A stretch of DNA of 64,000 nucleotides from NCBI RefSeq assembly GCF_042434745.1, contig NZ_JBHLSS010000009.1; one strand, 5' to 3'. The translations under genes and the position numbers were made by a program. This DNA comes from Azotobacter paspali. GTDB taxonomy: Bacteria; Pseudomonadota; Gammaproteobacteria; Pseudomonadales; Pseudomonadaceae. Position 1 is the stretch's first letter; the number at the start of each line of letters is the position of its first letter. Positions 43,801 through 51,868 of this stretch are shown piece by piece. The notes under the pieces are model-generated. The model was not told the DNA's origin. It saw only the letters and a program-made list of their open reading frames with translations, and searched no databases.

Positions 43801-44151
43801 GTGAATAGCGCACGTTTTTTCGCCGCTCAGTTATTGCTCGCCCTGGCCGGCTGCGCCAGCGATCCCGCACCGCATGAACAGTTGCGCCTGACCGAACAGG
43901 CGCTGGAACAGGCCAGGGCCGTTGCTGCCGGCGAGGATCAGGGAGAGCTGACCCTGGCGCAGGGCAAGTTCGAACAGGCCGAGGCCGCCCTGGCCGTCGG
44001 CCGCCACCGGGAGGCGCGCATGCTGGCCGAGCAGGCCGAGCTGGATGCTCGCCTAGCCGAGGAGCAGGTGCTGACCCAGAAAGGCCGCAAGCAGGTAGCC
44101 GAACTCAAGCGGCAGATCGGCGCGCTGCGCCAGCAACTGGGAGAGCTTTGA
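43801..44151 (+). CDS. DUF4398 lipoprotein
   Basis: 116-residue small lipoprotein: short leader ending in lipobox LAGC (Cys18), then an almost wholly helical Ala/Glu/Gln-rich domain (EQALEQARAVAAGEDQGEL, KFEQAEAALAVGRHREARMLAEQAELDARLAEEQ) characteristic of DUF4398. The C-terminus is a predicted coiled coil (KGRKQVAELKRQIGALRQQL). GTG start 11 nt after the binding-protein gene; its stop overlaps the next ATG (TGATG). Confidence 0.8.
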   Translation: MNSARFFAAQLLLALAGCASDPAPHEQLRLTEQALEQARAVAAGEDQGELTLAQGKFEQAEAALAVGRHREARMLAEQAELDARLAEEQVLTQKGRKQVAELKRQIGALRQQLGEL

Positions 44152-44963
44152 TGAAGGGATGGCCCGTTTTTTCGTTCGGCCTGCTGTGCCTGGTTTCGTT
44201 GGGGGGCTGCGCCACAAGCTCGCCGGAAACGCTGCGCGCGCTCGACGAGGCCAGGGCCGAGCTGCTAGCCATTCGTACCGAGCCGGCGGTCCGGCTCAGC
44301 GCTGAGAAGGATCTGGCCCGGGCCGAGGAGTCGCTGGCCCGGGCGGAACGCTTTTCCGGCTATCTGGGCAGCGAGGGCGATGTTCTGCATTACGCCTATC
44401 TGAGCCGGCGTTACGGCCAGATCGCCCGCGAGCATGGAGCGCAGCGCCAGGCCGCCGAGCGCCTCGTCGAACTGGAGAAGGAGCGCGACCGCCTGCAACT
44501 GGCGCTGAGCGAGGCCCGTCTGCTCAACGCGGAACAGCAGGGCGAGTGGCTCGAAGAGCAATTACTCGGCCGGACCACCACTGAAACCGAGCGCGGCCTG
44601 GTGATGACCTTGGGCGACGTGCTGTTCGATACCGGGCGGGAGGAGTTGCGCTCGGCGGCGACGCGCACCGTCGTGCAGGTGGCCAGGTTCCTGCGGCTCA
44701 ACCAGCGGCGGGTGGTGCGCATCGAGGGCTATACCGACAGCCAGGGCGATGACCAGCTTAACCTCGAATTGTCCCGCGGGCGTGCCCAGTCGGTCAAGGA
44801 CATGCTGGTGGATCTGGGCGTCGACGCAAGGCGTGTCCAGGTCGCCGGTTACGGCGAAGCCTATCCGGTCGCCGAGAACGCCTCCAGCCAGGGGCGCGCG
44901 CGCAATCGCCGAGTGGAGATTGTGTTCTCCGACGAGGAAGGCCGGCTGGGCGCGGAGCGCTGA
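44151..44963 (+). CDS. OmpA-family lipoprotein with DUF4398 domain
   Basis: 270-residue outer-membrane lipoprotein candidate. Leader with lipobox LGGC (~residue 20), a DUF4398-type helical domain (LDEARAELLAIRTEPAVRLSAEKDLARAEESL, ~28-90), a coiled coil (~100-130), then an OmpA peptidoglycan-binding domain (GDVLFDTGREELRS, RIEGYTDSQGDDQLNLELSRGRAQSVKDML, GYGEAYPVAENASSQGRARNRRVEI). It probably ties the outer membrane to peptidoglycan. It is coupled to the small DUF4398 lipoprotein upstream, which shares its N-terminal domain type. Confidence 0.87.
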   Translation: MKGWPVFSFGLLCLVSLGGCATSSPETLRALDEARAELLAIRTEPAVRLSAEKDLARAEESLARAERFSGYLGSEGDVLHYAYLSRRYGQIAREHGAQRQAAERLVELEKERDRLQLALSEARLLNAEQQGEWLEEQLLGRTTTETERGLVMTLGDVLFDTGREELRSAATRTVVQVARFLRLNQRRVVRIEGYTDSQGDDQLNLELSRGRAQSVKDMLVDLGVDARRVQVAGYGEAYPVAENASSQGRARNRRVEIVFSDEEGRLGAER

Positions 44964-45000
44964 TTCCATGTTTGCCGTCCAGCCGGCGCGGGACTCGCCG

Positions 45001-45174
45001 TCATTTTTCCTTTTCCTGTTTCTCCTTGGCATCCAGTTCAACGTTGCGCTGGCGGATGCGCTCGAGCTGCTCCTCGCTCAGGGGCAGCTTCTTCGCCGAG
45101 TCGCGCAGCAGCAGCAGGCTGCCGATCACCGAGCCAAATACCACTATCAGTATCAACCATACGTACCAGGGCAT
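45001..45174 (-). CDS. DUF2897 small membrane protein
   Basis: 57-residue protein: one N-terminal membrane segment (MPWYVWLILIVVFGSVIGSLLLL) then a charged tail (AKKLPLSEEQLERIRQRNVELDAKEKQE). It matches the DUF2897 pattern known in Pseudomonas; function unknown. The frame continues upstream to 45252, but the family begins at MPWY. Convergent with the OmpA lipoprotein gene. Confidence 0.75.
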   Translation of the reverse strand: MPWYVWLILIVVFGSVIGSLLLLRDSAKKLPLSEEQLERIRQRNVELDAKEKQEKEK

Positions 45175-45375
45175 ATCGTGTTCTCTCAGGGGCTGCCCAT
45201 AAGCATAAGCAATGGAACGGCTCGGCCAGCCCCTTACCAAACGCGACGCCATTCTTTTCCCGTCGATGGTTGACAGGTCACCGGGCCACTAGACTGTCCG
45301 CGCCGGCGCTGACGGGACGGCTGGCGGCAAGCTGGGGAAAATGAATAGCCTTGCCTCGGCACGAGGGGGGAAGGC

Positions 45376-46116
45376 ATGTCGGAATCATTGATACTGCAGG
45401 CGGGCTTCTGGGGTTGGCTGGCGGCGAGCAGCCTGTTGCTCGGTGCCTGGCTGGGCCTCGGGGCGCGGCTGCCGAAGCGGCTGGTCGCCGCGTCGATGGC
45501 CTTCGGCAGCGGCGTGCTGATCGCCGCCCTGTGCTTCGAGCAGTTGCCCGAGGCCAAGCGGCTCGCTGGTATCTGGCCGCCTTTGGGCGGTCTGCTGGTG
45601 GGCGGCATGGCCTTCGTCCTGGCCGACGAGGGGCTCGATCGCCTTCAGGCGCGGCATCGCGCCAGAAGGCTGGGCAGAGGATCGCTGGCCGGTCTGCTGA
45701 TCGCCGCCGGCGCCTTTCTCGACGGCATCCCGGAATCCCTGGCGCTGGGCCTCGGGCTGCTCGACGACGGACGGCCGAGCCTGGCGCTGCTGGTCGCCGT
45801 GCTGCTGGCCAACTTGCCGGAGGGATTGGCCAGCGCGGCCGGTCTGCGCGCCGAAGGTTACGGCCGGCGCCAGGTGTTCGCCCTGTGGGGTGTCATCGTC
45901 GGCCTGTCGGGTTTTGCCGCCATGCTCGGACCCGCCCTGCTGGCGGACCTGTCGCCGGGCTGGCTGGCCTTCGCCCTGGGCTTCTCCGCCGGCGCGGTGC
46001 TCTGCATGCTGGTGGACACCCTGATTCCCGAGGCCTTCAAGGCCACCCATGCGCTGACCGGACTGATCACTCTGGCCGGTTTCATGCTCGCCTTCGCCCT
46101 GGAACATTTGTCCTAG
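45376..46116 (+). CDS. ZIP-family metal transporter
   Basis: 246-residue inner-membrane protein with about eight hydrophobic segments. The ZIP metal-pathway motifs are visible: GAFLDGIPESLALGLGLL (HxxPE-type site with Asp in place of His) and LLANLPEGLASAAGL (NxPEG). A membrane-spanning start SLILQAGFWGWLAASSLLLGAWLG and charged central loop (RLQARHRARRLGRG) fit. The substrate is likely a divalent cation, though the first histidine is replaced. ATG 45376 follows GGGGGAAGG. Confidence 0.82.
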   Translation: MSESLILQAGFWGWLAASSLLLGAWLGLGARLPKRLVAASMAFGSGVLIAALCFEQLPEAKRLAGIWPPLGGLLVGGMAFVLADEGLDRLQARHRARRLGRGSLAGLLIAAGAFLDGIPESLALGLGLLDDGRPSLALLVAVLLANLPEGLASAAGLRAEGYGRRQVFALWGVIVGLSGFAAMLGPALLADLSPGWLAFALGFSAGAVLCMLVDTLIPEAFKATHALTGLITLAGFMLAFALEHLS

Positions 46117-46194
46117 GCGCGCCATTCTCCACGGCCGAGGGCTTGGGGTGTCCGCTACAATGCCCGCTACAGCGATTTTCCCGGAGCCCATCCC

Positions 46195-46890
46195 ATGTCC
46201 TGCCAGACCCCGATCATCGTCGCCCTCGACTTCCCCGGCCGCGAGGCGGCCCTGGCCCTCGCCGCCCGGCTGGACCCCGCGCGGTGCCGGGTCAAGGTCG
46301 GCAAGGAGCTGTTTACCCGTTGCGGCCCGGATATCGTCGAGACGCTGCAGCGGCAGGGCTTCGAGGTGTTCCTCGACCTGAAGTTCCACGATATTCCGAA
46401 CACCACGGCAATGGCGGTGAAGGCCGCCGCCGAGCTCGGCGTGTGGATGGTCAACGTGCACTGCTCCGGCGGCCTGCGCATGTTGAGCGCCTGTCGCGAG
46501 ACCCTGGACGGCATTCATGGCCGCCGGCCGTTGCTGATCGGGGTGACGGTGCTGACCAGCATGGAGCGTGAGGACCTGGCCGGCATCGGTCTGGATATCG
46601 AGCCCCAGCAGCAGGTCCTGCGCCTGGCCGCCCTGGCCGAGCGGGCCGGGCTGGACGGACTGGTTTGCTCGGCCCAGGAGGCGCCGGCGCTGAAAACCGC
46701 TCGGCCGCGGCTGAAACTAGTGACCCCTGGCATCCGTCCGGCCGGCAGCGCCCCGGACGACCAGCGGCGCATCCTCACTCCGCGCCAGGCGCTGGAGGCC
46801 GGTTCCGACTATCTGGTCATCGGCCGGCCGATCAGCCAAGCTACCGACCCGGACCAGGCGCTGGCGGCCCTGGTCGCCGAACTGGGCTAA
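46195..46890 (+). CDS. pyrF: Orotidine 5'-phosphate decarboxylase
   Basis: Last step of UMP synthesis. 231 residues: PIIVALDFPGREAAL (first Asp), KVGKELFTRCG, the catalytic Lys-Asp cluster FLDLKFHDIPNTTAMAVKAAAELG, VNVHCSGGLRML, TPGIRPAGSAPDDQRRI and YLVIGRPISQA. Normal length for bacterial PyrF. Confidence 0.96.
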   Translation: MSCQTPIIVALDFPGREAALALAARLDPARCRVKVGKELFTRCGPDIVETLQRQGFEVFLDLKFHDIPNTTAMAVKAAAELGVWMVNVHCSGGLRMLSACRETLDGIHGRRPLLIGVTVLTSMEREDLAGIGLDIEPQQQVLRLAALAERAGLDGLVCSAQEAPALKTARPRLKLVTPGIRPAGSAPDDQRRILTPRQALEAGSDYLVIGRPISQATDPDQALAALVAELG

Positions 46891-47018
46891 CTGCGTTCAG
46901 GCGCGGGAAGGCTTTCGATCGCGTCCGCGCCGAAGGCTCTTCGCAGGCCGGAGCGGCGGCGAGGTTCGAGGTTTCCGGGGGCGGCGCGCCCGCCTGGCCG
47001 GTGGAAGAGGGTTTCCCC

Positions 47019-47666
47019 GTGAGCGATGATCCAGCAGGCCGGCGCGACGACAACCCCTACGCGCCACCCCGGGAAGCCCTGTTGGCGTCCCCGGACGTGC
47101 CGCCCATGCCCGACTGGTCGCCGGTACAGTTGTGGGTGCTCGGCTGGCTCGCCCTGGCCATGGTGCTCGGTACCCTGGTAATCATGTTGCTGTCCTTTAA
47201 CGGTTTCACTCGGATGCGCGGGGTGGCCCTGTACGCCAACTGGCTCGGCCTGGCCCTGGTGCTGTTGGGCAATTACCTGCTGTTGCGCCTGAAGGGCTTT
47301 GTCGAGGCGCGCTTCGCCGCCCGAGGGCTGGGCTGGCCGGTATGGCTGTGTGTCGCACTGGGGTTTCTGCTGGAGGTCGTCGCGCTGCGCTTCGAGCCCG
47401 GCCCGCTCGCCGATTGGCTGGCCTGGCTCTATGCTGTCGCTCTGGTCGGCTATGGCGGCCTGCTGGTATGGCTCGGCGCGCGTCTGCTCGGCGTACCCGA
47501 AGCCTTTAAGTCCTTGTACGGCATGGGCTGGCTGGTGATCGCCGGAGGGCTCATGCTCGCCTCCCTGGTGCTCGCGACGCAGGCTGCGCTGCCCCTGATG
47601 GGCGCCCATGCGGTGCTGGCGCGAGTGTTCTTCAGGGGCGCCGCGGAATTGCGCGGGCGCGCTTGA
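47019..47666 (+). CDS. Uncharacterised membrane protein, NPYAPP N-terminus
   Basis: 215-residue protein of unknown function. The N-terminus is soluble with the NPYAPPREAL motif seen in several small Pseudomonas membrane proteins, followed by about five to six membrane segments (for example LWVLGWLALAMVLGTLVIMLL, LYANWLGLALVLLGNYLLL, WLAWLYAVALVGYGGLLVWLG, GWLVIAGGLMLASLVLA). GTG 47019 has GAGGG ~7 nt upstream. It lies between pyrF and earP. The 226 bases after it show nothing I recognise. Confidence 0.7.
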   Translation: MSDDPAGRRDDNPYAPPREALLASPDVPPMPDWSPVQLWVLGWLALAMVLGTLVIMLLSFNGFTRMRGVALYANWLGLALVLLGNYLLLRLKGFVEARFAARGLGWPVWLCVALGFLLEVVALRFEPGPLADWLAWLYAVALVGYGGLLVWLGARLLGVPEAFKSLYGMGWLVIAGGLMLASLVLATQAALPLMGAHAVLARVFFRGAAELRGRA

Positions 47667-47892
47667 GCACGTGCATCCGGCGTGGTGCGGACGCGCAGGC
47701 CCTGGCCGGCGACCGCAGCGCCGGCGGCCGCTTTGTGAGGCATGCCTTCGGCAAGGGCGAGGCCGCCTGAGGGGCCGTCTCGGTCCACGCCAGGCCCTCG
47801 CATTTTGCCGGTGCGACTTCTGTCCGGGCGGCCGCTGCTGCCGCTCGCTGGCATACTTCATCCTTTCCCGTGTCTTGACGAAGGGAGTGGAC

Positions 47893-49026
47893 ATGCGGGC
47901 CTTCTGGGAGATCTTCTGCACTGTCGTCGACAACTATGGCGATGCCGGCGTGACCTGGCGCTTGGCCCGTCAACTGGTGGCCGAGCACGGCCAGCGGGTC
48001 AGGCTGTGGTTGGACGACCTGGCGGCACTGGCGCGTCTCTGCCCCGAGGCGGACGTCGACGCGGCCCGGCAGTGGCAGGTCGGCGTGGAAATATGCCGCT
48101 GGCCCGTGCACTGGCAGCCGGTCGAGCCGGCCGACGTGGTGATCGAGGCCTTCGCTTGCCGCCTGCCCGAGGCGCATGTCGCGGCCATGGTGGATCGTCG
48201 GCGCCGAGTACTCTGGCTGAACCTGGAATACCTGAGTGCCGAGGACTGGGTGGGTGGCTGCCACGGTCTGCCGTCCCTGCAACCTGGCGGGCTACAGAAG
48301 TTCTTCTTCTTCCCAGGATTCACCACGGATACCGGCGGGCTGCTCCGCGAACGGGGCCTGATCGAGCGACGCCGGGCCTTCCAGGCCGATGCCGTGGCGC
48401 GTGCGGATTTTCTCCGCTCGCTCGGCGTGCAGGCATGCCCTGGCGAACGGCTGATTTCGCTGTTCGCCTACGAAAATGCGGCTCTGTCGAGCTGGCTGGA
48501 AGCCGTGGCGTCGGAAGGGCATCCGACGCTGCTGCTGGTGCCGGAGGGGCGCATTCTCGACGATCTGCGGCGCTGGCTAGCGGTGCCGTCGCTGGCCGTC
48601 GGCGACGGCCAGCGACGTGGTGCCCTGCGCGTCCAGGTGCTGCCGTTCGTCCGCCAGGAGGCTTATGACCGCCTGCTCTGGTGCTGCGATTTCAACGTGG
48701 TGCGCGGCGAGGATTCCTTCCTGCGCGCCCAGTGGGCGGGCAGGCCATTGCTCTGGCATATCTATCCGCAGGCGGACGGTGCCCACCGGGACAAGCTGGA
48801 AGCCTTCCTTTCCCTCTATGTCGAGGGCTTGCCGCCGGCCGCCGCAGGCGCCCTGCAGGAGCTCTGGCGCGTCTGGAGCGCCGGGGTGGCAATGGGGCCG
48901 GCCTGGTCGGCGCTGGCGGATCAGTGGCCGGAGCTGCGCGCGCACGCCGAGCGCTGGTGTGCCCGACAGGCCGCCCGGCCGGATCTGACCGCGGCACTGG
49001 TGCAGTTTTACGCGGATTGGCTATGA
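47893..49026 (+). CDS. earP: EF-P arginine rhamnosyltransferase EarP
   Basis: Transfers rhamnose from dTDP-rhamnose to Arg32 of EF-P in the cytoplasm. 377 residues, GT-B fold. The expected active-site residues are all in place: Asp13 and Asp17 in VVDNYGDAGVTWRLARQL, and Glu273/Asp274 in VVRGEDSFLRAQWAG; these numbers match those I remember for the P. aeruginosa enzyme. ATG 47893 follows AAGGGAGTGG. efp is 42 nt downstream. Confidence 0.94.
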   Translation: MRAFWEIFCTVVDNYGDAGVTWRLARQLVAEHGQRVRLWLDDLAALARLCPEADVDAARQWQVGVEICRWPVHWQPVEPADVVIEAFACRLPEAHVAAMVDRRRRVLWLNLEYLSAEDWVGGCHGLPSLQPGGLQKFFFFPGFTTDTGGLLRERGLIERRRAFQADAVARADFLRSLGVQACPGERLISLFAYENAALSSWLEAVASEGHPTLLLVPEGRILDDLRRWLAVPSLAVGDGQRRGALRVQVLPFVRQEAYDRLLWCCDFNVVRGEDSFLRAQWAGRPLLWHIYPQADGAHRDKLEAFLSLYVEGLPPAAAGALQELWRVWSAGVAMGPAWSALADQWPELRAHAERWCARQAARPDLTAALVQFYADWL

Positions 49027-49068
49027 TACGCGGCCTATTTTTCGTTATTCATCCAAACGGATACCCGT

Positions 49069-49635
49069 ATGAAAACCGCTCAAGAATTCCGTGCCGGCCA
49101 GGTAGCCATGATCAATGGCGAGCCCTGGGTCATCCAGAAAGCCGAATTCAACAAGTCCGGCCGCAACTCCGCCGTGGTCAAGATGAAGCTGAAGAACTTG
49201 CTCAACGGCCAAGCCACCGAGACTGTGTACAAGGCCGACGATAAGTTCGAGCCGGTTATCCTCGAGCGCAAGGAGGTGACCTACTCCTACTTCGCCGATC
49301 CCATGTACGTGTTCATGGACAGCGAATTCAACCAGTACGAGATCGAGAAGGACGACTTGGGCGACGCCTACAACTTCATCGAAGATGGCATGCAAGACGT
49401 CTGCGAGGCGGTGTTCTACAACGACCGCGTGATCTCCATCGAACTGCCCACCACCATCGTGCGCCAGATCTCCTACACCGAGCCGGCCGTACGCGGCGAC
49501 ACTTCCGGCAAGGTGATGAAGGTGGCGCGCCTGAACGGCGGCTATGAACTGAGGGTGGCCGAGTTCTGCGACATCGGCGACTACATCGAGATCGATACCC
49601 GTACCTTCGAATACAAGTCCCGCGCCAAGGCTTGA
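49069..49635 (+). CDS. efp: Elongation factor P (Arg32 type)
   Basis: Relieves ribosome stalling at polyproline. 188 residues, three-domain EF-P. The modification loop reads NKSGRNSAVV with Arg32 rather than Lys, which predicts rhamnosylation by the adjacent EarP and makes EpmA/EpmB unnecessary. The rest is canonical (TVYKADDKFEPVILERKEV, IEDGMQDVCEAVFYNDRVISIELP). Confidence 0.97.
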   Translation: MKTAQEFRAGQVAMINGEPWVIQKAEFNKSGRNSAVVKMKLKNLLNGQATETVYKADDKFEPVILERKEVTYSYFADPMYVFMDSEFNQYEIEKDDLGDAYNFIEDGMQDVCEAVFYNDRVISIELPTTIVRQISYTEPAVRGDTSGKVMKVARLNGGYELRVAEFCDIGDYIEIDTRTFEYKSRAKA

Positions 49636-49654
49636 TCTTCCTGGCGTGACGAAT

Positions 49655-49679
49655 AGCCCGGCCTTGTGCCGGGCTTTTT
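49655..49679 (+). terminator. Rho-independent terminator after efp
   Basis: AGCCCGGC, loop CTTGT, GCCGGGCT, then TTTT (49655-49679), 20 nt after the stop. Confidence 0.88.
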
Positions 49680-49707
49680 CGTTTTCGGCATCCCACCTGC
49701 CGCAGGC

Positions 49708-50136
49708 TCAGACGGCGACGTTCAGGCGTACCTCGATATTGCCGCGGGTGGCGTTGGAGTAGGGGCAGACTTGATGGGCGGCGGCCACCAATTCCTCGGC
49801 CACGCTGCGCTCCAGCCCCGGCAGGTGGATGTCGAGTTCCACTTCCAGGCCGAAGCCGCCGGGGATCTGGCCGATGCCGACCTTTCCGGTGATCGAGGTG
49901 TCGGCGGGAATCTGGCGCTTGCTCTGGCTGGCGACGAACTTCAAGGCGCCGATGAAGCAGGCCGAGTAGCCGGCCGCGAAGAGCTGCTCGGGGTTGGTGG
50001 CCTCGCCGCCCTGGCCGCCCAGTTCGGGCGGAGTGGTCAGCTTCACGTCGAGGACGCCGTCCGAGGAGACAGCACGGCCGTCACGGCCACCGGTTGCAGT
50101 AGCGGTAGCGGTGTAGAGCGCTTGAATGCGTTGCAT
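49708..50136 (-). CDS. ohr: Organic hydroperoxide resistance protein Ohr
   Basis: Thiol-dependent peroxidase for organic hydroperoxides, OsmC/Ohr fold. 142 residues; the two reactive cysteines lie in YSACFIGALKFVA and AHQVCPYSNATRGN. Opens IQALYTATATATGGRDGRA. GGAG lies ~8 nt before the ATG. It is downstream of ohrR on the same strand with 144 bases between, which hold the likely operator. Confidence 0.95.
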   Translation of the reverse strand: MQRIQALYTATATATGGRDGRAVSSDGVLDVKLTTPPELGGQGGEATNPEQLFAAGYSACFIGALKFVASQSKRQIPADTSITGKVGIGQIPGGFGLEVELDIHLPGLERSVAEELVAAAHQVCPYSNATRGNIEVRLNVAV

Positions 50137-50280
50137 GGCGTTATCTCCAGTAATTTAGATCGTTAAAATTTTGCGCGATAAGCAATTGCGCGGAGATAAA
50201 TTTAGTGCGTAATTATATTGTGCGCAATGCAATTTTTGAGGATTTCGAGATAACGATCCGAGAAAACTGGAATAAGCCGT
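50137..50280 (-). promoter_or_regulatory. ohr promoter and probable OhrR operator region
   Basis: AT-rich gap with TATAAT on the minus strand (50217-50212) ~75 nt before ohr. Repeated ATTGCGC/GCGCAAT elements flank it (near 50171, 50184, 50222). A related block, AATTTAGCGCGCAA, lies upstream of ohrR (about 50756-50769), compare AATTTAGTGCGTAA here (about 50199-50212), consistent with one repressor acting on both genes. Confidence 0.5.
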
Positions 50281-50730
50281 TCAGACGGCCTTTTGTAGGC
50301 TGTTGCGCAGGCCGACCAGTTCTTCCTTGAGGGCGGCAAGGGTGTCCGGCGTTTGCTCGCTGGCGACGACGATGCAGGAGGGAATATTCCTGGCCCTGTC
50401 ATACAGGACCCGGCCGCGCTCGGTGAGATGGAGTTCCACCACGCGCTCGTCCTTGCTGCTGCGGGTGCGGTTCAGCAGCCCTTCGGCCTCCAGGCGTTTG
50501 AGCAAAGGGGTGAGCGAGCCGGAATCGGTGAGTAGGCGCGCGCTGAGTTCGCCGACGGTGATGCCGTCGCGTTCCCAGAGCACCAGCATGGCCAAGTATT
50601 GCGGGTAGGTCAGGCCAAGCTCCTGCAGCAACGGCTTGTAGACCTTGGTCATCAGCAGCGAGGTGGAATAGAGGGCGAAGCACAACTGATTGTCGAGCAG
50701 CAACTCTTGGCAGATTTCGTCGGTGGCCAT
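50281..50730 (-). CDS. ohrR: MarR-family organic peroxide repressor OhrR
   Basis: 149-residue winged-helix repressor that senses organic peroxides. The sensing cysteine is in LLLDNQLCFALYSTS (~residue 15), followed by the tyrosine-containing LGLTYPQYLAMLVLWE; DNA-binding region VGELSARLLTDSGSLTPLLKRLEAEGLLNRTRS and the wing DERVVELHLTERG. ATG 50730 (GGGAGAT upstream) fits homologues; the frame runs 18 codons further without support. Confidence 0.92.
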   Translation of the reverse strand: MATDEICQELLLDNQLCFALYSTSLLMTKVYKPLLQELGLTYPQYLAMLVLWERDGITVGELSARLLTDSGSLTPLLKRLEAEGLLNRTRSSKDERVVELHLTERGRVLYDRARNIPSCIVVASEQTPDTLAALKEELVGLRNSLQKAV

Positions 50731-50811
50731 AGCGATCTCCCGGTAATGATCGACTAATTTAGCGCGCAAGCTTTTCGTGAGCAAAATGTAACCGATGAGG
50801 CAGCTGGCGAA

Positions 50812-51768
50812 TCAGGAGCGATTCAGGCTGTTATCCAGGGCCAAGTCCCAGGGCGGCACCGGGCCGAAGCGGCTTTTCAGGAAGTCCAGCAGAAGTCGCG
50901 TGCGCGAGGCGCCGGCCGGCCGCTGGCGCAGGGCATAGACGCCGCTGGATTCGGGAGGCGGCAGGCCGTTCTCGCAAAACAGCGGCAGCAATTCGCCACG
51001 CAGCAGGTGCTCGCTGATCAGCCAGGTCGGCAGGTGGGCGATGCCGAGTCCGGCGAGGGCGCCGAACAGTAGGGTTTCCGCATTGTTGGCGGTCATCCGG
51101 CGGCGTCCGGGGCGGATGGTGCGGATCTGGCCGTCGATGACGAAGCGCCAGGCGTGTGGCGGTGCCAGCCCGTCCCAGTCCAGGCCGTCGTGCTCCGGCA
51201 GTTCGCATGGATCGCCGGGAATGCCGCGGCGATCAAGGTAGTCGGGGCTGGCGCAAGCGATACGCCGCATCGGCGCCAGCGGCGTGGCGACCAGGCGACT
51301 GTCGGCCAAGGGGCCGATGCGTAACACCAGGTCGACCTGTCCCAGGTGTTCGCCCTGCTGATCGATGAAGCTGTCGATCAGCCGCAACTGCACATCCACT
51401 CCCGGATAGGCGGCGAGGAATTCGGCGATGACCGGAGCCAGCCGGCGGCGGCCGAAGGGCGCCGGGGCATCGACGCGGATCAGACCTTCCGGGGCGCTGT
51501 CCAGAGAGACCACTTCGGCCCGTGCCAGACGCAACTCGTCGAGGATGCGCCGGGAGCGTTCTGCGAAGGCCAGGCCGGCCGGGGTGGCGCGCACCTCGTG
51601 GGTGCTGCGCTGGAGCAGTGGGCTGCCGAGCGCCTGTTCCAGCCTGTCGATGCGCCGCGCCACCGCCGATGGCGTCAACTGACGGCGTCGGGCCGCGGCG
51701 GAGAAGCTGCCGCATTCCAACACGTCGAGGAACAGTTCCAACTGGCCGCCGAGCGCATCGGAATTCAT
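50812..51768 (-). CDS. LysR-family transcriptional regulator
   Basis: 318-residue LysR regulator: N-terminal helix-turn-helix LFLDVLECGSFSAAARRRQLTPSAVARRIDRLEQALG, then a periplasmic-binding-protein-like effector domain (GLIRVDAPAPFGRRRLAPVIAEFL, YPGVDVQLRL, LVLRIGPLADSRL). It resembles the CrgA/DmlR subgroup. It is divergent from a TauE/SafE transporter gene across 100 bases that contain a perfect 12-bp inverted repeat, so regulation of that transporter and of itself is likely. Confidence 0.87.
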   Translation of the reverse strand: MNSDALGGQLELFLDVLECGSFSAAARRRQLTPSAVARRIDRLEQALGSPLLQRSTHEVRATPAGLAFAERSRRILDELRLARAEVVSLDSAPEGLIRVDAPAPFGRRRLAPVIAEFLAAYPGVDVQLRLIDSFIDQQGEHLGQVDLVLRIGPLADSRLVATPLAPMRRIACASPDYLDRRGIPGDPCELPEHDGLDWDGLAPPHAWRFVIDGQIRTIRPGRRRMTANNAETLLFGALAGLGIAHLPTWLISEHLLRGELLPLFCENGLPPPESSGVYALRQRPAGASRTRLLLDFLKSRFGPVPPWDLALDNSLNRS

Positions 51769-51790
51769 ATATTTTCCTGTTATGCGAATT

Positions 51791-51819
51791 ACGCAAAGCC
51801 ATTGTGCATGGCTTTGCGT
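51791..51819. promoter_or_regulatory. Perfect 12-bp inverted repeat, likely LysR operator
   Basis: ACGCAAAGCCAT (51791-51802), 5-nt spacer, ATGGCTTTGCGT (51808-51819), in the LysR-TauE divergent gap 22 bases from the LysR start codon and 49 bases before the transporter ATG. Confidence 0.6.
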
Positions 51820-51868
51820 TTACCTGCTAGCCAGGTCTTTCTAGCATGTGTCTTTTGCCGGAGGTGCA

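Noticed and set aside
47667..47892. Possible small RNA or riboswitch before earP
   Set aside because: GC-rich with several short inverted repeats but no promoter-terminator pair; nothing specific can be supported.
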